Shown here in pieces: positions 38,846-48,034 of a DNA stretch of 64,000 nucleotides. Source of the DNA: Myxococcales bacterium (GTDB taxonomy: Bacteria; Myxococcota_A; Bradymonadia; UBA7976; UBA1532); the NCBI GenBank assembly GCA_020633465.1, contig JACKDN010000004.1, positions 372,001-436,000 on the forward strand, written 5' to 3'. The stretch's first letter is position 1. Each line of letters opens with the position of its first letter. Under the pieces are notes generated by a model, which saw only the letters and a program-made list of their open reading frames with translations, was not told the DNA's origin and searched no databases. The position numbers were made by a program, and so were the translations under genes.

Positions 38846-40426
38846 ATGAAGCGTCTCTTCCCGTTCTTCGCCCTTCTGCTGGTGGCCTGCGGGGCCGACG
38901 AGGTGGCCGACGGCCCGGCCGCCCCGGCTAGCGAAGGCGCCACCGTCGAGGTGGTGCCCGAGGGCAAGGCCGACGACTACCTGTCGACCAACGGCCGCGA
39001 GTACACGGTCGCCGGCACCGACCGCTTCGTCCTGCCCCGCGAGGCCGACGAGGCCGACGACGCCTACCTCGACCGCGCCCTGGCGCACGCCGAGGGCCGG
39101 TTCGTCGCCATCACCTACTTCCTCAACGCCTACATCACCGGCAAGTCGAGCCACGACGCCAACTACGGCTACGGCGGCTTCCGCACCACCGTGCGGCAGC
39201 GCAGCATCAAGGCCGACGATCTGTGGCTGGGCGACGACGGCCAGGTCACCGTCAAGTTCGTCACCGAGATCGCCGGCCCCAACGCGCTGGCCCAGGATCT
39301 GGACGCCGAGCGCGCGGGCGACGATCTGTGGCGCTTCGACCTGATCCTGCCGAAGATGACCGTCGCCGACATCGAGGACGGCGACGTCACCCGCAAGTAC
39401 CGGGACTTCAACGGCGATTCGCTGCCCGAGGCCGAGCGCGCGATCATGACCCTCGACCTCGCGCCGGCCGACGACAGCCTCGACGCCTTCCCGCGCTACC
39501 GCGACATGATGGCCGACGGCGTGCTCGACGTGGCCGTCGTCATCGGCGGCGACTACAACGAGAAGCGCTGGGATCTGGTCATCGCCGAGAGCCTGTTCGG
39601 CAGCCTGCAGACCAAGCTGAAGCTGAAGGCGCCGGTCGACACCTTCGCCGATCTCGCCCTCGACAGCGGCCCCTTCACCGGCAGCATCGACACCCTCGAC
39701 GGCCCCGTGCGCGTCGAGATCTACGTCGTCCACCCGGGCATGGCCGTCGAGCAGCCCTCGAAGCTGATCGACGCCTTCGAGGATCACGCGTCGAAGCGCG
39801 ACATCGTCATCTACGACGGCCACGCCGGCTACGACGCCAGCTACAGCGGCGTCGTCGTCACCTACCAGCCGCGCACCGCCGTGTCGGCCGACGCCTTCGC
39901 CGATCTCGACCTGCCCGAGAAGCAGCAGCTGTTCGTCTTCAATGGCTGCAAGACCTACTCGGTCTACCCCGACGCCCTCTACGCCAACCCGAAGAAGAGC
40001 CCCGAGAACCTCGACATCATCTCGACGGTGAACTTCTCGTGGCTCAGCCAGATGACCGTCATCACCAGCGATCTGCTCGGCAGCATCCTGGCGGTGGGCC
40101 GCTTCGACGGCCTGCACGAGGCCCGCAGCTACGCGCGCATCCTCAGCGACCTGAACCGCGGCCGCAGCTGGGACGTCATCTACGGCGTCCACGGCCTCGA
40201 CGACAACCCGCACGCCTCGCCCTGGGCCGACCACGATCTGCTCTGCAGCCCGTGCCAGCGCCACGCCGACTGCCCCGGCGCCGACAGCCTGTGCGTCTCG
40301 GGCGTCTGCGGCACGGCCTGCACCACCGACGCCGGCTGCCCCGACGGCTACACCTGCCGCGAGGTCGCCTACAGCGGCGTCGTCACCAACCGGCAGTGCA
40401 CGCCCATCGCCCGTCGCTGCGAGTGA
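38846..40426 (+). CDS. Lipoprotein with a clan CD-like (caspase-fold) His/Cys pair and Cys-rich tail (526 aa)
   Basis: ATG 38846; lipoprotein signal ending in LLVAC (Cys15). Residues about 40-290 form an all-beta/alpha N-terminal region (DDYLSTNGREYTV, VTVKFVTEIAGP). The central alpha/beta part has VRVEIYVVHPGM, then RDIVIYDGHAGYD with His326 after a hydrophobic strand, and QQLFVFNGCKTYS with Cys368 after the next strand. A His-Gly-like turn following one strand and Cys following the next is the layout of clan CD peptidases (caspase, gingipain, CHAT). The C-terminal 60 residues are two Cys-rich modules (CQRHADCPGADSLC). No peptidase family is recognised, so activity is inferred. Follows the LDLa lipoprotein by 62 bases on the same strand. 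Confidence 0.82.
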   Translation: MKRLFPFFALLLVACGADEVADGPAAPASEGATVEVVPEGKADDYLSTNGREYTVAGTDRFVLPREADEADDAYLDRALAHAEGRFVAITYFLNAYITGKSSHDANYGYGGFRTTVRQRSIKADDLWLGDDGQVTVKFVTEIAGPNALAQDLDAERAGDDLWRFDLILPKMTVADIEDGDVTRKYRDFNGDSLPEAERAIMTLDLAPADDSLDAFPRYRDMMADGVLDVAVVIGGDYNEKRWDLVIAESLFGSLQTKLKLKAPVDTFADLALDSGPFTGSIDTLDGPVRVEIYVVHPGMAVEQPSKLIDAFEDHASKRDIVIYDGHAGYDASYSGVVVTYQPRTAVSADAFADLDLPEKQQLFVFNGCKTYSVYPDALYANPKKSPENLDIISTVNFSWLSQMTVITSDLLGSILAVGRFDGLHEARSYARILSDLNRGRSWDVIYGVHGLDDNPHASPWADHDLLCSPCQRHADCPGADSLCVSGVCGTACTTDAGCPDGYTCREVAYSGVVTNRQCTPIARRCE

Positions 40427-40444
40427 GCCCGGCGGGCGGCCCGC

Positions 40445-42459
40445 TCAGCGCGTCGCCACCGTCCGCACGTCCAGCACGAAGCGGCTCGCGTCGCGCGGAT
40501 CGGCCCGCTCCATCACCAGCACCTTCTTCACGTCCTTCGGCACCACCAGCTCGGTGTTGGGCGCCTTGATGCGCGTCTGCGCCTCGAGGCAGCCGGCCGC
40601 CCACACCTTCGGGGTCCCCTCGCGGAGGGCCTCGCCGTCGCGCAGCCCGGCCATCTGGTGCAGGGCCTCGGTGGCGTCGGCGTCGGCGGCCTCGACCTCG
40701 TCCGCGGCCTCGGCGAGCGCCGCCTCGGCGTCGGTCAGCCGCTGCTGCGCGGCCGCGAGGGCCTCGGCGCGCGCGTCCACGCGCAGCTGCGTGGCGCGCA
40801 GCGCGTGCTCCACCGGCCCGCGCTCGGCGGGCGCCGCCTTCGCTCGCTCGGCCAGCAGCGTGTCGAGCTGGGCGCGGTCGTCGGCGTCCTCCCGCGTCGC
40901 AGCGCCTCGAGCGGCTCGCGCGCGCGCCGCACCCGCTCCTCGCGCAGCACCACCCGCCGCCGCGCGTCGCGCGCCGCGTCCAACGCGTCGGCGCGCGCCA
41001 GCCGCAGCCGCTCGAGCTCGCCCCGCGTCACGTCGTCGATGCCCACCTGCAGCACGCAGGGCTGCGCGTTCCCGGCGCCGATGTCCCGCGCCGCCACGCC
41101 GTGCCGCGCCCGCACCCGCGAAGACAGCAGCCGGCCCTGGCGCAGCGCCACCTGACCGCTGGTGTCGATGCGGCTGTCGATGATCTCGCGCTGCACGATC
41201 ACGTCGCCGCGACACTCGATGTCGCTGTCGTGCACGAAGCGCGCGCGCAGGGTGCCGCCGACGCGCAGCCGCGCCCCGACGACGCCGCCGTCGATCGTCA
41301 CGTCGCCCTCGGCCACCACCTCGGCGCGGTGCACGCCCTTGGCCAGCAGCTTGCCGCAGTCGACCCGAAAGCCGGCGCGCACCTCGCCGCGCACGACGAC
41401 GACGCCCTCGTAGTCGACGTGGCCCGAGCCCAGATCGACGTCGCCGTCCACCACGTACCGCGGGAACACCACCACGCGGCCGTCGGGCAGCAGGGCCGGC
41501 TGCCCCTCGACCTCGGCGAAGAGCGCGCCGAGCTCCTCGTCGTAGCGCACCTTGCGGCCCCGCTTCAGCGCGGCCTCGCGCGGCACGGCCGCCGGGATGG
41601 GCTCGCCGTGCACCGTGCGCCCGGGGCGCCCCCGCACCGCGGCGACCCGCTCGGCCAGCAGGGTGTCGGCCAGCACGACGGGCACCTCGCCCTTCTCGGC
41701 GAAGTCGAGGGTGCCGTCGTCGCGCGCGGTGCCCATCTGCAGGGGGGCGGTGTCGAAGTGGTACTCGACGTAGCCGTCGATCGAGGGCTCGGCGGCCGCG
41801 CCCTGCGCCACCACCAGCGTCGGCGCGTCGCCCGCGCACCAGCGCCACAGCGTCGCGTCGTCCACCACCCCGAACTGGATGTGGCGGTGCTCGAGCTGCC
41901 GCCGGATGGCCCGCGGCGACAGGCGCCCGTGGGCCGGCCGGGTGATGATGGCCTGCAGGCGGTCCTCGGTCACGACGATGGTGGGATCGACGAAGCCATC
42001 CCGGGCCCGCGCAGCGGCCGGATCCGCGTCACCCGGATCGACCTCGGCCGCGGGGCGCGCCGCGGGGGTCGGGCGCGGCGCGCTGGGCGGCGTCTGTTCG
42101 GGCAGCAGCTGCTCGCGGCGCAGCAGATCGACCAGCGAGAGGCGCTCGCCCACTTTCAGGAAGCGCTGCTTCTGATACTCGAGCAGCCGCCGGACGGCCT
42201 CGTCGGGCACGGCGTGCTGCCGCACCAGCGGCTCGGCGTCGCGCAGATCCTGCGCGCGAAAGGTGGTGAAGGCGTGCGCGCGGCGGCACAGCTCGGCCTG
42301 CTCGCCGGAGAGGCGGCCGGCCGCCTGCAGCCGATCGAGCAGCCCCCGGTCGGAGGGCGCCGCCAGGGCCGCGCGCAGCGCGTCGGCGTCGACGAGGCCC
42401 ATCCGCAGCGCGACGCGCGCCAGATCCTCGTCGTCGGTGGAAGGTCGGTCGGGGCGCAT
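40445..42459 (-). CDS. FapA/DUF342-family protein with N-terminal extension; single frame break near 40890
   Basis: ATG 42459. Residues 1-130 are a helical N-terminal domain (ARVALRMGLVDADALRAAL, RLLEYQKQRFLKVGERLSL). The DUF342 core follows: SIDGYVEYHF, DFAEKGEVPVV, GRTVHGEPIPA and a right-handed beta-roll of valine-rich turns (GDVDLGSGHVDYEGVVVVRG, AEVVAEGDVTIDGGVVGARL, DSDIECRGDVIVQREIIDS). A coiled coil follows (ARRRVVLREERVRRAREPLE) and is interrupted at about 40888-40898; the continuation REDADDRAQLDTLLAERAKA and the end APNTELVVPKDVKKVLVMER lie in another frame, stop at 40445. Length is one base short of a multiple of three. FapA-like proteins act in polymer/flagellar or cell-surface assembly; no flagellar genes are near. 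Confidence 0.83.
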
Positions 42460-42540
42460 GGGCCTCTGTCAGGTCGACACACCCAACATCGGACCACCCG
42501 TGGACCGCGCGCGGGGCCGGGTCCGGGCTGACCCTCGGTC

Positions 42541-45153
42541 CTACTCGGTCGGGCGATCCAGGGTGGCGACCGCCATCGGCCGCGTGTCGATCATCAACCA
42601 CACCCGCAGACGCGAGGGAAGCTCGGCGTCGGCGGGCCAGCCCACTTCGACGGTCTGCACGCGCTCCTCGGCGTCCAGCGTGCGCCGCGTGATCAGCCCG
42701 TAGTCGAGCGAGACCGGGCGCCCCGTGTCGGGATCGACCAGCAACAACGCCACCACGTGCGCGTCCGCCGCGACCGACGGGGCCAGGAAGGTGGCCCGCG
42801 CCGCCCGGGGGCCCACCTCGAAGGCGATCTCGGCGACGGCCGGCGGCGGCGGCGCGCCCGCGTCGTCCCACGGGCTCAGCAGCGCTGCGCCGAAGACGTG
42901 CAACCGATCGGTCGCCGGGTTGCAGAAGCCCAGCTGCCGCAAGAACATGCCGTACAGGGGGATGTCGCCGCAGATGGCCGACACCACCACCTGCGCGGGC
43001 TGCGGCACGGTGCCGTCCGCCGCCAGGCGCGCCGCGACGTGGAAGTCGTCGAAGCCGATGCGCGCGTTCAGCACCTCGAGGGCCAGGCCGTCGTGGTTGG
43101 TCAGGGTGACGCGCTGGTCATCGTGGGCCAGCGCCAGCGGGAACAGCGCCTTGGTGGCGGGATCGGGCACCGTCCGTCCGGCCGCGTCGAGGCGCGCGCC
43201 GAGCACCCAGGCCACGGCCTGCCGGTCGTCCCCCTCGACCAGCGCCACCAGGTAGTGCAGCGAGTCGAAGCCGATCTGGTTGTAGCTCGGCAGGATGGTG
43301 GGCAGCGGCGCGGCCAGCCGGTGCAGCTCCCAGACGCCCCCGGCCTCGCCCGGCCCCGCCGGCAGCGCCAGCGGCAGCGGCCCGGCGACGCCCGGCGCCA
43401 CCGCGAACTCGAAGGTCTGCTCGACCCGTCCGGCGCGCGTGCCCCCCTCGAAGCGCAGCCCGGTGCGCGCCGGATCGATCAGATAGTCGGCCGCGACGGT
43501 CACCCGCACCCGGCCGTCGGCGTCGGCCGCGAAGGCGCCGTCGGGCCGCACGGTCAGGAAGGCGCGGTTCGCAGACACCTCGACGGTCACGCCCTTGGGG
43601 GGATCGAGCGTGACCTCGACGCTGTCCGTGTCGAGCAGCGCCAGCCGCGTGTCGCCGTCTTCGCGCAAGAGCAGCGTGAAGGCCAGCGGCTGGTTCGCTT
43701 CGATGGTGTCGGGGGGGGTCGTCAGCGGGCTGCCGAAGTGCGTCGTGAACAGCAGGCGGGCGCCCTCGTCGGGCAGCGCCTCGCCGCCCTCGGTGGTGCA
43801 GCGCGCGTCGTCCAGCGCCGCGGGGCGCAGGCAGTAGTCGAGGGGCACGCTGAAGATCTCGCCGCTCTCGCCCGCGATGTAGACCGCGTCCACGCCCAAG
43901 GCCGGCGAGGCGTTCAGATCGTTGCGGTCACCCTCGATCAGCTGCATCGACCAGCGCAGGGTGCCATCGGGGTTGAGGACGAACAGACGCCCCTCGCCCG
44001 ACCCGACGTAGACGTTGCCCAGCGCGTCGACGGCCGGCGACGAGCGGATGGCCTCGCGCGTGTCGTAGGCCCACCGTTCGCTGCCGTCGGTGGGATCGAG
44101 CGCGTAGAGCGTGCCGTCGGCGGCCGGCTGCACGATCGTCCCGTCGGGCAGCCGCGCCGGGCTGGCGTACAGGTGGTCGCGCGCGCCGAAGACCCAGCGC
44201 GGCGCCCCGGTGGCCGCCTCGTAGGCGCGCAGGAAGCCGTCGAAGCCGCCGACGATCACCAGCCCCTCGGGGGTCAGGAGCGGGCTCGCGGCCACCGAGC
44301 CGTCGGTGCCCGCGCTCCACACGCGCGTGCCGTCCGCGGCGAGGGCGAAGGTGTTGTCCCCCAGGGCCGCCAGCAGGTTGTTGTTGCCGACGTACAGGCG
44401 GCCCGTCTCGACGTCGACCGCCGGCAGCGACCAGGTCTGATCCCGCATCCGGAAGCGCCAGCGCACCGTGCCGTCGTCGCGGTCGAGGGCGTAGACGAGG
44501 AAGTTGTCGTTGGGCACGTAGAGCGTGCCGTCGGGCCCCATCGCCACGTTGCCTTCGAACCAGTTGATGAAGGCCTGCTGGCCCCGGGGATCGTCCGCCT
44601 CGAAGCGCCACACCTCGGCGCCGGTGGCGGCGTCGAGGCAGTACAGGACGCCGTCGCCCGAGCCGACGTAGACGCGGCCGCGATCGTCCAAGAGCGCCGA
44701 GGAGTCGATGATCTCGCCGGTCTCGAAGCGCCAGCGCTCGGTGCCGTCGGGGTTCAGCGCGTAGAACACCCGGTCGGCGCTGCCCACGTAGACGGTGCCG
44801 TCGCCGCCGATGACCGGGGTGCTGAAGATGCCCTTGCCGGTGGGGAAGGCCCACAGCGCGCCGCCCTCGAGGGACGGGGTGACCGGGGCCACCCCGTCCT
44901 GCTGGGGGTTCTGCCTGAACTTCGGCCAGGGGCTGTCCGGCGCCAGCGGCACGGCGCGTGGCCCGCCGTCGGCGGCGGCGTCGGGCCCCGCGTCCGCGCC
45001 CCCCGCGTCGTCGACGCCACGATCGGCGGCGCCTCGATCGACCGCCCCGCCGTCGTGCGCGGCCGCGTCGCCGCGGGCCGGCGGCGAGGTGTCCGCGGTG
45101 TCCTCGCACCCCCACAGCACGACCAGCAGCGCCAGCGTCCCCACCCGGCCCAT
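42541..45153 (-). CDS. PQQ-type beta-propeller lipoprotein (870 aa)
   Basis: ATG 45153 has AGGAGG seven bases upstream. Signal ending in VVLWGC (Cys16), then an Asp/Ala-rich tether (GAVDRGAADRGVDDAGG). From about residue 70 to 440 are seven or so blades of the type ..DGTVYVGSADRVFYALNPDG.ERWRFETG, the repeat of PQQ-like/BamB-like propellers. There is no sign of the tryptophan-docking or cofactor residues of true quinoprotein dehydrogenases. The C-terminal half (about 450-870) holds several Ig-like/beta domains. Likely a binding scaffold at the outer membrane. The gene is followed 81 bases later by the FapA-like gene on the same strand. Confidence 0.88.
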   Translation of the reverse strand: MGRVGTLALLVVLWGCEDTADTSPPARGDAAAHDGGAVDRGAADRGVDDAGGADAGPDAAADGGPRAVPLAPDSPWPKFRQNPQQDGVAPVTPSLEGGALWAFPTGKGIFSTPVIGGDGTVYVGSADRVFYALNPDGTERWRFETGEIIDSSALLDDRGRVYVGSGDGVLYCLDAATGAEVWRFEADDPRGQQAFINWFEGNVAMGPDGTLYVPNDNFLVYALDRDDGTVRWRFRMRDQTWSLPAVDVETGRLYVGNNNLLAALGDNTFALAADGTRVWSAGTDGSVAASPLLTPEGLVIVGGFDGFLRAYEAATGAPRWVFGARDHLYASPARLPDGTIVQPAADGTLYALDPTDGSERWAYDTREAIRSSPAVDALGNVYVGSGEGRLFVLNPDGTLRWSMQLIEGDRNDLNASPALGVDAVYIAGESGEIFSVPLDYCLRPAALDDARCTTEGGEALPDEGARLLFTTHFGSPLTTPPDTIEANQPLAFTLLLREDGDTRLALLDTDSVEVTLDPPKGVTVEVSANRAFLTVRPDGAFAADADGRVRVTVAADYLIDPARTGLRFEGGTRAGRVEQTFEFAVAPGVAGPLPLALPAGPGEAGGVWELHRLAAPLPTILPSYNQIGFDSLHYLVALVEGDDRQAVAWVLGARLDAAGRTVPDPATKALFPLALAHDDQRVTLTNHDGLALEVLNARIGFDDFHVAARLAADGTVPQPAQVVVSAICGDIPLYGMFLRQLGFCNPATDRLHVFGAALLSPWDDAGAPPPPAVAEIAFEVGPRAARATFLAPSVAADAHVVALLLVDPDTGRPVSLDYGLITRRTLDAEERVQTVEVGWPADAELPSRLRVWLMIDTRPMAVATLDRPTE

Positions 45154-45242
45154 CCCGATCCTCCTCGCGCGGCCCACGACGCCGGCATCATAGGGCGTGC
45201 GCGGATCGGTGACAGGAGATTGCGGGCCAGGCGGGCCGCCGA

Positions 45243-45707
45243 CTACTTGGACAGGTCGTCGATGTCCTCGGCCAGCGCCTCGGCGGCCGTGCCGCTGATG
45301 CTCTGCAGCGTGCCGTCGTTGTAGAACACCAGCCCGTAGGTGGTGAAGCCGCTGCCCTCGACCACGACCGCCACCTGCACCCCGAGCGCGCTCGCGTCCA
45401 CCACGTAGACGTAGCCGATCTCGTCCGGATCCGGGTCCGGGTTGGGATCCGGCTGGGCCAGCCCGCCGCCGTAGATGGCCACGGTGGACTGGCTGCCGTT
45501 GTACCGGTTCTCCACCTTCGTCAGCAGCTGCGCGCCGGAGAAGCCGGCCACGTAGACGGTGGAGCCGCTCGGCGCCGCCGACACCTCGGCGGCCAGATCC
45601 ACGTCCGCCTCCGCCATCGTCGGCTTGGGCGGATCGGCCCACGCCAGTTGGGCAACAATGAGACACACGCAACCGCACGCCAGGCTGAACGCCTTCGAAC
45701 GCACCAT
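45243..45707 (-). CDS. Small secreted protein (154 aa)
   Basis: ATG 45707 lies after CAGGGAGG. Residues 1-24 are a cleavable signal (SLACGCVCLIVAQLAWA). The mature protein has STVYVAGFSGAQLLTKVENR, a QPDPNPDPDPDE spacer and GYVYVVDASALGVQVAVVV, a small beta domain split by an Asp/Pro spacer. No family recognised. It stands alone with its own candidate promoter and low-GC leader upstream; genes on both sides have different functions. Confidence 0.78.
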   Translation of the reverse strand: MVRSKAFSLACGCVCLIVAQLAWADPPKPTMAEADVDLAAEVSAAPSGSTVYVAGFSGAQLLTKVENRYNGSQSTVAIYGGGLAQPDPNPDPDPDEIGYVYVVDASALGVQVAVVVEGSGFTTYGLVFYNDGTLQSISGTAAEALAEDIDDLSK

Positions 45708-45784
45708 ATCGACCTCCCTGGGGCCTCCAGTGGCCCCTGGAGACCACCCAAGCGGGCGGATCGGCGCGCGTCAAATGTGTTCGT

Positions 45785-45812
45785 ATTGTGACAAAATATT
45801 TCCCGCGGTCAA
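45785..45812 (-). promoter_or_regulatory. Candidate promoter for the small secreted protein
   Basis: On the minus strand TTGACC (45807-45812) and CACAAT (45785-45790) are separated by 16 bases in the lowest-GC patch of this region. The -35 matches five of six; the -10 matches four of six. It lies 78 bases upstream of the 45707 start. Confidence 0.35.
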
Positions 45813-45998
45813 TTTTTGAGACACCGATGAACCACCGGACTCAAACGACTGCTTTCATTAGGGAAACGGGCGTGCGGCGGCCGCGCGGCGTGGGCGCCGC
45901 GGCGGGCGGAGGATCTCGCGCCCGGCGCCCGATCGCGCCGGCCCACGGCCTCGTGGGGCGCGGCCCGCGAAGGCGTCGGGGCGCGGCGCCGCCGGCGA

Positions 45999-46790
45999 TC
46001 AGCGCGGCGCGCGGATTCGGGCGCGGGCGAGCGCCCGCAGCAGCCGCAGCAGCTGGGCCAGCTCGGCCGACCACGCCGCGCCCGCCGGCCGAGCGTCGAG
46101 GGCCGCCCGCAGCTCGGCCACCATCTGGGTCGTCGCCGCCACGAAGGCCGGCTCGGGCACCGACAGGTCCAGCTTGATCGCGAGGACGCGGCGCAGCAGC
46201 CGCGCGTGCCACGCATCGGGCGCGTGCAGCGCCACCTCGGCCCCGCGCCGGCAGGCGGCGCGGTTCACCCGCAGCCACGTGGCCAGCTCCTGCAGCCAGT
46301 GCAGAAGCTCGTCCCCGTCGAGGGCCCGCGGCGCGTCCGCGTCGACCAGCAGGCTCAGCAGCACCACCCGCAGCACCACCCCGAGCGCGTCCCGGTGGCC
46401 CATCGGCCCGTCGCCCCGCCCCGCGCCCGCCGACGGGCACGAGCTGACGCCGAAGAGCAGCCAGAAGGCCGCCCCACCGTCGTCGTCGGCCCCCCTGACC
46501 TGCGTGCCCGCCCACATCACGAGATCGGCCCACAGCGCCGGCAGCAGGCCGCGGAGGGTCGCGTCGGTCGTGGGCGCCCCCGCCGGCGCCCGCGCGCGCG
46601 GGCGCTCGCTCGCCGCCTCGATCACCGCCTTCACCACCGCGTCGACGCCCCGGCTGGCCAGCAGGCCGGCGTCGCCGAAGGCGGCCGCGTCATCGCGCCC
46701 GGCGGCCCATGCCTTCAGCTCGTCGACGGCACGCCGACGCGCGTCGTCCGTCTCGCCCACCTCGGTGAAGATCGCCAGCGTCCAGTCCAT
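45999..46790 (-). CDS. Hypothetical, largely helical protein (263 aa)
   Basis: ATG 46790 with GGAG three bases before CAG is the first start whose sequence is protein-like; a longer frame begins upstream with low-complexity residues. No signal peptide. Residues 1-60 include MDWTLAIFTEVGETDDARRR; the middle has a hydrophobic helix LWADLVMWAGTQV and AAFWLLFGVSS; ALGVVLRVVLLSLLVDADAP and LLRRVLAIKLDLSVPEPAF are further helices. No family recognised. The same composition is shared with the next upstream gene; both could act together, but no evidence beyond strand and proximity exists. Confidence 0.7.
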   Translation of the reverse strand: MDWTLAIFTEVGETDDARRRAVDELKAWAAGRDDAAAFGDAGLLASRGVDAVVKAVIEAASERPRARAPAGAPTTDATLRGLLPALWADLVMWAGTQVRGADDDGGAAFWLLFGVSSCPSAGAGRGDGPMGHRDALGVVLRVVLLSLLVDADAPRALDGDELLHWLQELATWLRVNRAACRRGAEVALHAPDAWHARLLRRVLAIKLDLSVPEPAFVAATTQMVAELRAALDARPAGAAWSAELAQLLRLLRALARARIRAPR

Positions 46791-47001
46791 CTGCTCCTGC
46801 CCGCGCCGCGAGGTGGACCGGTCGGCGCCTGCCGCGCCGCCGGCCTCGGCCCACCGCCCCTGGCCAGCGCGCGGCGACGCCGGCGCCACCGCGGGGGCAG
46901 GGACCTTCCATGCACGTCAAAGGGACGCCCCGCGCCGCGCCGACCGGACATCGATCGCCGCGGCGGGGCGTTCGCGCGGCAGGCGGTCTGTGCCGACGCG
47001 A
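46791..47001. other. Intergenic region, 211 bases
   Basis: No coding frame with protein-like composition, hairpin with T-run, or repeat was found between the two minus-strand hypothetical genes. Confidence 0.3.
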
Positions 47002-47655
47002 TCAGCTGGCGCGGAAGTCGGCGGGCTCGATGCGGCGCTGAGACAGGTCGAAGAGCGCGCTGGCCACGCGGGTGCGCGTGCCGAGCAGCTCGGGCGGGCC
47101 TTCGATGACGATGGCGTCGCCCAGCTTCACCAGCGCGTCGCGCGACGCGTCCAGCCGCTGGCGCTCCGGGTCCGACATCGACTGATAGGCGCTGCGCCCG
47201 TCGGGCGTGTCGAGGCGGGGGTAGCGATCCTCCATCGTCGCGCGCCACCGGGCCAGGCCCTGGCTGGTGGTCGCCCGCCGCACCACCTCTTCGAGCAGCG
47301 GGGCCAGCCAGTCCTTGTCGCGCGCGTCGACGATGCCACGCACCGCGCGCCAGACGTCACCCACCAGGCGGGCGATGCTCGCGTCGGAGGGGCGATCGGT
47401 GCCGGTCTGCAGGGCCACGACCGACGCCACGAAGTCGTCCACGTCGAGCCCCAGCTTGCGCGCCAGCGTGGCGTAGCGGGGATCCTGATCGGCGGTCAGC
47501 CGCCCCTCGCGCACGCGCGGCGGCTTGCCGGTCGGATCGAGGAAGCGATTGAGGAAGGTGCGGGCGACATCACACTCCTCCGCGGTCCGCTTGACCGACC
47601 AGCCCTTCCGCGCCATCGCGCGCACGACGACGTCGACCACCTGCTCGTACGACAT
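47002..47655 (-). CDS. Helix-turn-helix-like regulator candidate (217 aa)
   Basis: ATG 47655. Residues 5-40 contain VVRAMARKGWSVKRTAEECDVARTFLNRFL, a helix-turn-helix-like pair (two helices joined at EECDVAR with a recognition-like ARTFLNRFL). The remaining 175 residues are helical (LARKLGLDVDDFVASVV, WLAPLLEEVVRRATTSQG, RVASALFDLSQRRIE) without a ligand-binding family I recognise. Divergent from the CHAT gene across 379 bases that contain tandem 18-base direct repeats, so it could control that promoter; this is inference. Confidence 0.65.
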   Translation of the reverse strand: MSYEQVVDVVVRAMARKGWSVKRTAEECDVARTFLNRFLDPTGKPPRVREGRLTADQDPRYATLARKLGLDVDDFVASVVALQTGTDRPSDASIARLVGDVWRAVRGIVDARDKDWLAPLLEEVVRRATTSQGLARWRATMEDRYPRLDTPDGRSAYQSMSDPERQRLDASRDALVKLGDAIVIEGPPELLGTRTRVASALFDLSQRRIEPADFRAS

Positions 47656-48034
47656 GGATCACCCTGTCTCGAACCCGTCCGAGGAAGGGAACGTCGGCTC
47701 CATCGATGGTCGCGCCGGGGGCACCGTCGATGCCACCAGCCCAGCAACCGTCCGGATCTCCAAGAGATTCCCCACCCCCTCCGATGGCCGCGCACGCTAC
47801 CACGGCCACATTCCAGTCACAATCAACTCGTCCATCGGCGGGCGCCCCCGGGTCCGGCGCGGGTCGGGCGCGGGGCGGCGCGCGATCCGTCCAGGGGGCT
47901 GGCATCTTCGCCGGGTCTGTCGCATAGTCCGTGCGTTCGACACTGCGCTCGACAGTGGGGACGACACTGCGCTCGACAGATCGGGGGCGCCCATCGCGCC
48001 GCCGGACGGTCCCCACAGCCAAGGTAGAGGCCCC
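47656..48034. promoter_or_regulatory. Divergent intergenic region with tandem 18-base direct repeats
   Basis: CGACACTGCGCTCGACAG occurs twice, at 47938-47955 and 47962-47979, 24 bases apart (two helical turns plus a little), suitable for side-by-side protein binding. The rest of the gap (47656-47930) has no convincing gene. The repeats are 56 bases upstream of the chosen CHAT start. Confidence 0.45.
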
